A stretch of DNA of 11,546 bases. Origin: Bacillota bacterium. Lineage in GTDB: Bacteria > Bacillota > Clostridia > Lachnospirales > Lachnospiraceae. Numbering within the stretch: the stretch's first letter is position 1; the number at the start of each line of letters is the position of its first letter. This document shows, piece after piece, positions 1 through 5,760 of this stretch. A model generated the notes under the pieces. The model was given only the letters and a program-made list of their open reading frames with translations. It made no database searches and was not told the DNA's origin. The stretch spans positions 1 to 11,546 of the forward strand of contig JAIIAN010000091.1 in NCBI GenBank assembly GCA_022717655.1, given 5' to 3'. The translations under genes and the position numbers were made by a program.

Positions 1-2
1 CA

Positions 3-548
3 AAGTATGATTCTTTTAATGTCATCACAACAGTTCTTTATGAAAAACGAAACCAAATTATTTCCTCGGTTTTTATTGTTTTGATTTTAATGCTTGCAAG
101 CAGTCTGTGCATGTACAGTGTAGAACATGAGGCTCAGCCTGCCGTCTTTCGCAATGCATTTAGCGGAATCTGGTGGAGCATGTCGACGCTGCTTACTGTC
201 GGATACGGTGATATTTATCCGATTACAACCCTTGGACGCATCATGGCAATCTGCATTGCCTATCTCGGTGTCGGTGTGGTCGCTATTCCAACTGGTATCA
301 TCAGCGCCGGTTTCGTGGAACAATACCAGAGAAAAAGCAGTATTTCTGATTTAAAAGATGCAGATATTCAGGAAATTGTAGAAGTGTTTGTCGATAAACG
401 CTATGCTGGAAAAACCGTGGAAGAAATGGAAGAAGCACAGCAAATCACCATCTTTCTTGTTTTACGTGATGATTTTTCTGTGCTTCCTCAAAAAAATACC
501 GTTTTGAAATTAAATGATATTATTATCATTCGGGTGAACCAAGAATAG
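3..548 (+). CDS. Potassium channel, pore region plus C-terminal TrkA_C-like domain (5' end missing)
   Basis: This is a partial gene: the frame is open from base 3 and the true start lies before the window. The 181 residues present begin with what looks like an S4-S5 linker, then a hydrophobic S5 helix (about residues 17-37), a pore helix with the selectivity filter TVGYGD (bases 195-212), and an S6 helix (about 79-103). That is the plan of a voltage-gated-type tetrameric K+ channel in the inner membrane; S1-S4 would be upstream, so voltage sensing is inferred. After a short linker, residues about 124-179 resemble a TrkA_C (RCK_C) domain: an acidic start, an AGK turn, a hydrophobic strand ending in LRDD, then a P-x-x-x-T-V-L-K-L-N-D-I pattern. 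No Rossmann RCK_N domain lies between. The gene converges on thiN. The channel call is firm; the ligand of the tail is unknown. Confidence 0.88.
   Translation, partial: KYDSFNVITTVLYEKRNQIISSVFIVLILMLASSLCMYSVEHEAQPAVFRNAFSGIWWSMSTLLTVGYGDIYPITTLGRIMAICIAYLGVGVVAIPTGIISAGFVEQYQRKSSISDLKDADIQEIVEVFVDKRYAGKTVEEMEEAQQITIFLVLRDDFSVLPQKNTVLKLNDIIIIRVNQE
372..539 (+). other. TrkA_C / RCK_C-like domain at the channel C-terminus
   Basis: About 56 residues after the S6 helix follow the strand-turn-strand pattern of TrkA_C domains: an E-V-x-V opening, A-G-K turn, I-T-I-F-L-V-L-R-D core, then P, T-V-L and N-D followed by a run of isoleucines. In Ktr, Trk and some channel proteins this domain binds small ligands such as cyclic di-AMP or nucleotides. 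The match is by eye and the ligand is not implied by the sequence. Confidence 0.6.
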
Positions 549-575
549 GACAGGACTTTCTGTCTGATATTTTTT
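548..575 (+). terminator. Probable intrinsic terminator of the channel gene
   Basis: The stem GACAG (549-553) pairs with CTGTC (560-564) around a six-base loop; a G-T pair at 548/565 can extend it. Five bases later comes a run of six T (570-575). It begins at the last base of the channel stop codon. The stem is short and the T run is offset, so strength is uncertain. Confidence 0.5.
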
Positions 576-599
576 AATTTATCAACTTTATGTCCTGTC
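549..599. repeat. Inverted repeat between the convergent gene ends
   Basis: GACAGGAC at 549-556 is the exact reverse complement of GTCCTGTC at 592-599. The right arm lies inside the last codons of thiN and the left arm just after the channel stop. The left arm can instead form the smaller hairpin at 549-564, so the two folds exclude each other. It may act as a two-way transcription end point. On the minus strand no clear T run follows, so termination of the operon here is an inference. Confidence 0.5.
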
Positions 600-1244
600 T
601 TTCGACAAAACCATCATCAGATAGCCTGTTTCAAATTCTATGACACCACAGTCATCCAAAAGCTGATTGCTGACTGCAATTCCATCAAAATTTTTCAAAG
701 TATACCCATCGAGTGGATACTGAAATCCTTTTAACGACAGTCCGGTCACTTCATCTCCCATAGAAAAAAATGAAACGTATTTTCCAAACTGTTCTTCTTT
801 ATGAATACAGATTTTCCCTGCTTTTCTGACTGTGATTGCATTTTGTTCGTCCAAAATCCAGCCCTCTTTTTCCTCCTGTGCCGGAATTAAAAGAGACTGC
901 AGATTTCCCATATAATGGTCTAATCTTCCTCCTGTCGCTCCAAGCAGAAAAATTTTATCACTGCCCAGCTTCAGTGCCAGTTCCATTCCAAGCCTGGTAT
1001 CCGTATCATCTTTTTCCGGTTTATACTGACGAATTGGAATTTCCTGTTGTTTTTTGTACCAGTCTATCACCTCTTTGGAGATGCTGTCAAAATCACCTAA
1101 AATCCAGTTCGGCACGATTTGGTTTCGATAACAAAATTCCAGTCCCTTATCCACCCCGATAATACAGTCGGGTTTGATTTTTTTTAGACAGACCAGACTA
1201 AATTCATCATTTATCTCACCGCCGCAAATCAGCACTGTGTTCAT
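588..1244 (-). CDS. thiN: Thiamine pyrophosphokinase
   Basis: This cytoplasmic enzyme transfers pyrophosphate from ATP to thiamine, giving thiamine pyrophosphate and AMP. The 218-residue product shows the family signatures: VDKG at 31-34, GDFDS at 50-54, DDTD at 79-82 (acidic Mg-ATP residues) and GATGGRLDH at 102-110, followed by the C-terminal beta-rich thiamine-binding half. I chose the ATG at 1244 because GGAGG (1254-1258) lies 9 nt before it and the protein then opens with the usual strand MNTVLICGG. The ATG at 1250 is only 3 nt from GGAGG, and a start at 1343 would add 33 unrelated residues out of frame with rpe. The gene overlaps the end of rpe by 29 bp and is the last of the operon. 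Thiamine pyrophosphate is the transketolase cofactor, which fits a place next to rpe. Confidence 0.93.
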   Translation of the reverse strand: MNTVLICGGEINDEFSLVCLKKIKPDCIIGVDKGLEFCYRNQIVPNWILGDFDSISKEVIDWYKKQQEIPIRQYKPEKDDTDTRLGMELALKLGSDKIFLLGATGGRLDHYMGNLQSLLIPAQEEKEGWILDEQNAITVRKAGKICIHKEEQFGKYVSFFSMGDEVTGLSLKGFQYPLDGYTLKNFDGIAVSNQLLDDCGVIEFETGYLMMVLSKDRT

Positions 1245-1902
1245 CTTCATACGCCTCCAAAAGCTTCTGATACATGAAAGCATTTTCCTTTGCTTTTCCA
1301 TTAAAAAATGCGGAACCCATGACCAGAATATTTGCTCCTGCATCCAATGCTTTCCCTATTGTATCTTTATTGATTCCACCATCTACTTCGATATCCACAC
1401 ACAGGTCTCTTTCTCTTAGTATCTTTTTCAACCGCTGAACTTTTTCTGTTGTATAAGAAATATATTTCTGTCCTCCAAAGCCTGGATTTACCGTCATGAT
1501 AAGTACCATATCAACAAGCCCTAACACTTCCTCAATTGCAGACAGTGGTGTTGCTGGATTAATTGCAACACCGGCTTTCATTCCGGCTTCTCGAATATGG
1601 CGCAGGATGCTGTCTAAATGCTTACAGGCTTCTGCATGAACCGTAAGCATATCTGCTCCTGCCGCTTTAAACTGTGAAATATAACGGTCCGGCTCTTCAA
1701 TCATAAGATGCACATCCAAAAACAGACTGCTGTTCTTTCTGACGGATGAAATCACTGGCATCCCAAATGATATACTCGGTACAAACATTCCATCCATAAT
1801 ATCAATGTGAAGCCATTCGATTCCTGTCTCTTCTACCATTCTAATTTCTTCCCCCAGCCGCATAAAATCTGCGGACAAAATTGATGGTGCTAACTGATAC
1901 AT
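1216..1902 (-). CDS. rpe: Ribulose-phosphate 3-epimerase
   Basis: The enzyme interconverts ribulose 5-phosphate and xylulose 5-phosphate in the pentose phosphate pathway. The 228-residue TIM barrel has the expected order of motifs: APSILSAD at 5-12, HIDIMDG at 32-38, DVHLM at 63-67, VNPGFGGQ at 138-145, VDGGI at 173-177 and MGSAFF at 195-200. The metal and acid-base residues H32, D34, H65 and D174 are all present. An ideal AGGAGG (1909-1914) lies 6 nt before the ATG and overlaps the rsgA stop codon (1913-1915). The last 29 bp are shared with thiN in another frame. The tail after about residue 215 is polar and rich in Glu, Asp and Arg, as expected if it is little constrained and must also carry the thiN start signals. 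Confidence 0.96.
   Translation of the reverse strand: MYQLAPSILSADFMRLGEEIRMVEETGIEWLHIDIMDGMFVPSISFGMPVISSVRKNSSLFLDVHLMIEEPDRYISQFKAAGADMLTVHAEACKHLDSILRHIREAGMKAGVAINPATPLSAIEEVLGLVDMVLIMTVNPGFGGQKYISYTTEKVQRLKKILRERDLCVDIEVDGGINKDTIGKALDAGANILVMGSAFFNGKAKENAFMYQKLLEAYEDEHSADLRR
1254..1258 (-). promoter_or_regulatory. thiN ribosome binding site inside rpe
   Basis: GGAGG on the minus strand, 9 nt before the ATG at 1244 and within the rpe coding sequence. It decides the thiN start and implies that ribosomes finishing rpe (stop at 1216-1218) pass over the thiN start, so the two are probably translationally coupled. Confidence 0.75.
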
Positions 1903-1912
1903 ATTGCTCCTC

Positions 1913-2791
1913 CTAATACCTTCTTTTTTCTTTTAATTCCCCATAGAGTTCAAGATAATTCTCATATCTTTCTTTTGAGATTTTTCCTTCTTCCAATGCA
2001 TTTTTTACCATGCATCCAGGTTCATGCGTATGCGTACACCCCTGAAAGCGGCATGTTCCTTCGTATTCGGAAAATTCTCGAAAATAAAACCGTAACTCTT
2101 CTTTTTCAATTTCTTCTACATAAAATGAAGTAAATCCTGGAGTATCATAAATCCAGGTATCTTCTTCTATCTGAATCATCTGTGAATGTCTCGTTGTATG
2201 ACGGCCTCTTCCCAGTTTTTTGCTGATTTCCCCAGTCTCCATCTGAACTTCACTTTGAAGCAGATTAGTCAAGGAAGACTTTCCGACTCCGGACGGTCCG
2301 GCAACTGTGGTTGTTTTTCCACGAAGCAGTGCTTTGATTTCTTCAATTCCTTCCCCCTGCTTTGCACTTGCAAGCACCACCGGATATCCACAAGCTTCAT
2401 AAATGTCTTTAAGCCGAGTCACTTCTGCTTCGTCACATAAATCTTGTTTGTTAAAACAGATAATCACCGGAACATCCTGTTTTTCCATAATAACTAAAAA
2501 ACGGTCCAGTAAAGAGAGATTCGGCTTTGGTTCTCTGGCTGCAAAAATAACCAATGCCTGATCGATATTTGCAACTGCCGGACGAATCAATTCACTGCGT
2601 CTTGGAAGAATCTTTACGATATTTCCAAGCTTCTCCTCTTCATTCAGGACCTCTATTTCCACCTCATCCCCAACAAGGGGTTTTATTTTATCTTTTCGGA
2701 ATATTCCTTTTGCTTTACATTCATAGACCCCGGATTCTACTACACCAACGTAGTAGAATCCGGCAATCCCTTTCATAATCTTTCCAACCAT
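1913..2791 (-). CDS. rsgA: Ribosome small subunit-dependent GTPase A
   Basis: RsgA (YjeQ/YloQ/CpgA) is a circularly permuted GTPase that checks late 30S subunit maturation at the decoding centre. The 292-residue protein has an N-terminal OB fold (about 1-70), then the permuted G motifs: G4 NKQD at 114-117, G5 SAK at 142-144, P-loop GPSGVGKS at 165-172, a G2-like GRGRHTTRH at 194-202 and G3 DTPG at 216-219. The C-terminal zinc knuckle has the C-x4-C-x-H-x5-C pattern around CRFQGCTH. The start is placed at 2791: the opening VGKIMKGIAGFYYV lines up with family N-termini, and AGGCAGG lies about 7 nt upstream. The A of its ATG is the last base of the prkC stop (TAATG), a coupling arrangement. A perfect 14-bp hairpin lies in codons 10-21. 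Confidence 0.96.
   Translation of the reverse strand: MVGKIMKGIAGFYYVGVVESGVYECKAKGIFRKDKIKPLVGDEVEIEVLNEEEKLGNIVKILPRRSELIRPAVANIDQALVIFAAREPKPNLSLLDRFLVIMEKQDVPVIICFNKQDLCDEAEVTRLKDIYEACGYPVVLASAKQGEGIEEIKALLRGKTTTVAGPSGVGKSSLTNLLQSEVQMETGEISKKLGRGRHTTRHSQMIQIEEDTWIYDTPGFTSFYVEEIEKEELRFYFREFSEYEGTCRFQGCTHTHEPGCMVKNALEEGKISKERYENYLELYGELKEKRRY
2730..2763 (-). repeat. Perfect 14-bp inverted repeat (hairpin) in the start of rsgA
   Basis: CCGGATTCTACTAC (2730-2743) is the exact reverse complement of GTAGTAGAATCCGG (2750-2763), with a six-base loop (2744-2749, GUUGGU in the mRNA). In the rsgA message the stem covers nt +29 to +62, just beyond the footprint expected for an initiating ribosome. 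It encodes the conserved GFYYV and the following VGVVESG. No T run follows on either strand, so it is not an intrinsic terminator. It may be an RNA structure, a duplex cleavage site, a protein-binding palindrome or a chance mutational product; its existence is certain, its role is not. Confidence 0.9.
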
Positions 2792-5019
2792 TAATTTACC
2801 TGCCTAAAAGAAACATCATACTGGTCAATAATCTGATAACTGTCATCAATCCATTCATACAGCACTACTGTTCCGCTTGTAATTCCAGGATGACCGTCTA
2901 AATCCTGAATGGATAACGGGAACTGTGGGTCGTCCACTTCCATTTTCTGGTCAGAATAAGTATTTCCATCATCATCCGTCTGTACCAATTCCACTTTTAC
3001 TTTTCCACCCTGATAATTATTCGGCTGCTGAAGGCTGTTTACAGGTTTCCATGTTCCATTAGAAGAACTGTTAGAATTTTTATCTTTATTTGTATCTGGT
3101 TTGCTGTCTTTCTTATCTTCACTGTCTTCATCGTCAGAAGAACTGCTGCTTCTTACATAAATCGTGATGGTTTCTCCGGTATTGACTCTTGTTCCGCTGT
3201 CTACACTTTGTTTGTAAACCTCTCCTTCGTTTACAGACTGGTCATTTCCGGTCTGGACACTTACAAGAAGTCCAAGCTGGCTTAAGGTACTCTTTGCCTC
3301 AGCCTCACTTGTACCAATGACATTTGGCACACGTACTGCGGTGTCACCTTCTCCGATACTGATAGTCAGTGTCACAGTATCTCCAGCTTTTACGCTTGTT
3401 CCGGCTTCTGGGTCAGTTGATACAACATTTCCGATTGTGATTTCACTGCTGTTTTCTTTCTGTACCGCTATCTTTAAGCCTAATTCTTTTAACATTGCTT
3501 CTGCATCTGTCTGGGAATAGTCTCTCACATCCGGTACTTGAATCTCTTCTGTACCACTGCTGATATAGCAGGTAATCTGTGTATATGGCTCTACTTTTGT
3601 TCCAGCTTCTACATCCTGACGGCAGATATTTCCTTCTGCTATGCTGTCAGATGCTTCTTCTCCACCATTCTTATAACCTAACTGTAAATCATTTAAGGTT
3701 TTCTGTGCTTCTTCTGGTGTCTTATTTGTTAAGTCCGGAACTTCCACCTGTTTTACACTGGTGTCTGTACTGTTGTCTGATTTTGTGTCTGAAGTTGTCG
3801 TGTTTCCACTGTTATTATTTTTAGAAAAACCAGATTTTAATAAGCCCGAAGCAGATGCAATTGTATAAACTAAAACACAGATAATAATTGCACCGACCAC
3901 AATTCCACCAATTGTCATTGCTTTTTCCAGTGCATGGCTGATTCCCTTTTTATTCGGTTCTTCCTCTTCTTCATCATAGTCATCGATATCATCGTCTGTA
4001 TACTCATAATCTGCATTGTTGTCAATATACTCATCTTCATCCGGAATTTCAAAATCTTCGTAATTGACTTCCGGATTGCTTTCTGGCACGGTATTTCCTG
4101 CTGCCACTGCACCTCGTTTAATCTGTTCCATTTCTTCTGGAGAGATTACAACGGTCTGCGCATGATTGCTTAGCGGAGTCAGATTTACAAAATTTCCATC
4201 CGGGTCAATTAAGGACTGTTTCAAATCACCGATTAACTCAGCCAGTGAATTATATCGTCTATCCGGACTCTTCTGGGTACATTTCATAATAATTTCTTCC
4301 AGACTGTGTGGAAGCTGTGGATTTAACTCTGACGGTGGTATCATCTCTTCCTGAAGATGCTTAATTGCGATAGAAACCGTTGTATCGCCATCAAAAGGAA
4401 CCGTTCCTGTCACCATCTCATACATGGTAATACCCAGGGAATAGATATCACTCTTATAATCACTGTAACCACCACGCACCTGTTCTGGAGAACTGTAATG
4501 GACCGAACCCATTGCATTGGTACTGATTGTATTAGAAGAAGCGGCTCTTGCGATACCAAAGTCTGTTACTTTTACTTTTCCGTCCGTAGAAATGATAATA
4601 TTCTGCGGTTTGATATCACGATGCACAATTTTTTTATTGTGCGCTGCTTCAAGTCCCATTGCAACCTGAATTGCAATACTGGTTGTCTCTTTGATTGTCA
4701 GTCTGCCTTTTTTGGAAATATACTCTTTTAAGGTAATTCCCTCAACCAGCTCCATTACAATATAATTAATGCCATTATCTTCTCCTACATCAAACACATT
4801 TACAATGTTTGGATGTGCCAGACCTGCTGCGGCCTGTGCTTCTCTTTGAAACTTACTGATAAAGGTTGTATCAGAACCAAATTCTGCTTTCAATACCTTT
4901 ACTGCAACAAAACGATTGAGTTTATGGTCTTTCGCTTTGTATACATCCGCCATTCCACCAGAGCCGACATGCCCCACAATCTCATAGCGGTCACCTACAA
5001 TAACTCCCACATCTAACAT
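2791..5019 (-). CDS. prkC: PASTA-domain Ser/Thr protein kinase (PrkC/StkP type)
   Basis: A single-pass membrane kinase that senses cell-wall muropeptides or lipid II and phosphorylates cell-division, wall and translation proteins. The 742 residues hold a Hanks-type kinase domain (about 12-270): glycine loop GSGGMADV 19-26, Lys41, Glu60, HRDIKPQN 133-140 with Asp135, DFG 153-155, a Ser/Thr-rich activation loop (161-167) and SPE 177-179. An acidic juxtamembrane stretch (317-354) leads to one membrane helix (about 368-390). Outside come three PASTA repeats (about 424-488, 493-555, 561-624), a Ser/Asp/Lys linker, and a beta-rich tail (about 657-742). The length is above the roughly 650 residues usual for PrkC. 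GAGGTGG (5024-5030) precedes the ATG, which overlaps the stp end by 7 bp. The only two outside cysteines, C466 and C484, are in PASTA 1. PrkC is known to act with the neighbouring phosphatase. Confidence 0.96.
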   Translation of the reverse strand: MLDVGVIVGDRYEIVGHVGSGGMADVYKAKDHKLNRFVAVKVLKAEFGSDTTFISKFQREAQAAAGLAHPNIVNVFDVGEDNGINYIVMELVEGITLKEYISKKGRLTIKETTSIAIQVAMGLEAAHNKKIVHRDIKPQNIIISTDGKVKVTDFGIARAASSNTISTNAMGSVHYSSPEQVRGGYSDYKSDIYSLGITMYEMVTGTVPFDGDTTVSIAIKHLQEEMIPPSELNPQLPHSLEEIIMKCTQKSPDRRYNSLAELIGDLKQSLIDPDGNFVNLTPLSNHAQTVVISPEEMEQIKRGAVAAGNTVPESNPEVNYEDFEIPDEDEYIDNNADYEYTDDDIDDYDEEEEEPNKKGISHALEKAMTIGGIVVGAIIICVLVYTIASASGLLKSGFSKNNNSGNTTTSDTKSDNSTDTSVKQVEVPDLTNKTPEEAQKTLNDLQLGYKNGGEEASDSIAEGNICRQDVEAGTKVEPYTQITCYISSGTEEIQVPDVRDYSQTDAEAMLKELGLKIAVQKENSSEITIGNVVSTDPEAGTSVKAGDTVTLTISIGEGDTAVRVPNVIGTSEAEAKSTLSQLGLLVSVQTGNDQSVNEGEVYKQSVDSGTRVNTGETITIYVRSSSSSDDEDSEDKKDSKPDTNKDKNSNSSSNGTWKPVNSLQQPNNYQGGKVKVELVQTDDDGNTYSDQKMEVDDPQFPLSIQDLDGHPGITSGTVVLYEWIDDSYQIIDQYDVSFRQVN

Positions 5020-5759
5020 ACTTCCACCTCTTTTGTGTCTGGTTCTACCAGAACTATTCCTATATTATCCTTGCCTCCGTTTTCATTTGCCGCTTCTACC
5101 AATCTTTTGCCGGCTGTCTCAAGCAATTCTTCAGAGACAATAATGTCTTCTATCTCTTCATCTAAAACCATATTAGTCAGCCCATCTGAACATAATAAAA
5201 GCCTGTCTCCTGGTTCTAAATGAACATCAAAAAAGTCAACTACTACATCTTTTGTTGCGCCAAGCGCCCGTGTAATCACGTTTTTATCCGGATGATTTCT
5301 TGCATCTTCCTCGGAAAGTTCACCCATTCGCACCATTTCTTCTACCAGAGAATGATCTTTTGTAATCTGAATCATTCTCTCATCGTTAATCAGATACAGC
5401 CGGCTGTCTCCTACATTTGCTACATAAGCGTAATCTCCTACAATTGTTGTCAGAACCATCGTTGTTCCCATTCCGCTCATTGTTTCATGTTCTGCCGCTT
5501 CTTTTAAGATGGAACTGTTCGCAGTCTCAATCGCAGTACGGATAATTTTAATTGGATTACTTTCAGGATTGACTCGGATTGTCTCAAGCAGTGTCTCCAC
5601 TGCATATTTTGACGCAAAATCACCTGCATTGTGTCCACCCATTCCGTCTGCAACCACGAAGAGGTTCGGCAGATTTCCCACAGGGGTATCTGAGGCAAAT
5701 ACGAAATCCTCATTGAGTGTCCGTATCTGACCTACATCTGTAATAGAATATGATTTCAT
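5013..5759 (-). CDS. stp: PP2C-family Ser/Thr phosphatase (Stp/PrpC type)
   Basis: A cytoplasmic metal-dependent phosphatase that reverses phosphorylation by the adjacent PASTA kinase, including on the kinase itself. The 248-residue length is typical of the bacterial PrpC/Stp group. Visible motifs are DVGQIRTLNED (8-18, with metal ligand D18), ADGMGGHNAG (37-46, D38 and G39), MGTTMV (97-102), NVGDSRLY (115-122), DHSL (135-138), ITRALG (162-167), CSDGL (190-194, D192) and GGKDNIG (228-234, D231). All metal-binding aspartates are kept, so it should be active. The start at 5759 lies 1 bp after the rlmN stop with AGAGGA (5768-5773) before it. The 3' end overlaps prkC by 7 bp, so phosphatase and kinase output are likely coupled. 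Confidence 0.96.
   Translation of the reverse strand: MKSYSITDVGQIRTLNEDFVFASDTPVGNLPNLFVVADGMGGHNAGDFASKYAVETLLETIRVNPESNPIKIIRTAIETANSSILKEAAEHETMSGMGTTMVLTTIVGDYAYVANVGDSRLYLINDERMIQITKDHSLVEEMVRMGELSEEDARNHPDKNVITRALGATKDVVVDFFDVHLEPGDRLLLCSDGLTNMVLDEEIEDIIVSEELLETAGKRLVEAANENGGKDNIGIVLVEPDTKEVEVC
5347..5380 (-). repeat. 10-bp inverted repeat inside stp
   Basis: AGAGAATGAT (5347-5356) is the exact reverse complement of ATCATTCTCT (5371-5380), with a 14-base spacer. It lies in codons 127-138 of stp, covering the conserved KDHSL motif. No T run follows. It could fold in the mRNA, but the protein motif may explain part of it. Confidence 0.6.
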
Positions 5760-5760
5760 C

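Noticed and set aside
81..548. Channel gene starting at the TTG at 81
   Set aside because: The frame is open to the window edge and the residues before 81 belong to the S5 helix and its linker, so this is an internal codon.
3..548. Link between the TrkA_C channel and the E. coli def-fmt-rsmB-trkA order
   Set aside because: The channel is on the opposite strand at the far end of the operon, next to thiN rather than rsmB, and is not a TrkA homologue overall; the resemblance looks coincidental.
588..1343. Longer thiN reading with 33 extra N-terminal residues
   Set aside because: The added part is read from inside rpe in another frame, has no family similarity, and the start at 1343 lacks the ribosome binding site that sits before 1244.
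2289..2301. CCGGAC-G-GTCCGG palindrome in rsgA
   Set aside because: It is formed by the codons of the P-loop (GPSG), with a one-base centre that cannot form a hairpin; the protein motif explains it.
4623..4642. 7-bp inverted repeat with a six-T loop in prkC
   Set aside because: It encodes residues next to the catalytic HRD motif, and several 7-bp repeats are expected by chance in 11.5 kb. The same applies to the 7-bp repeat at 3213-3235.
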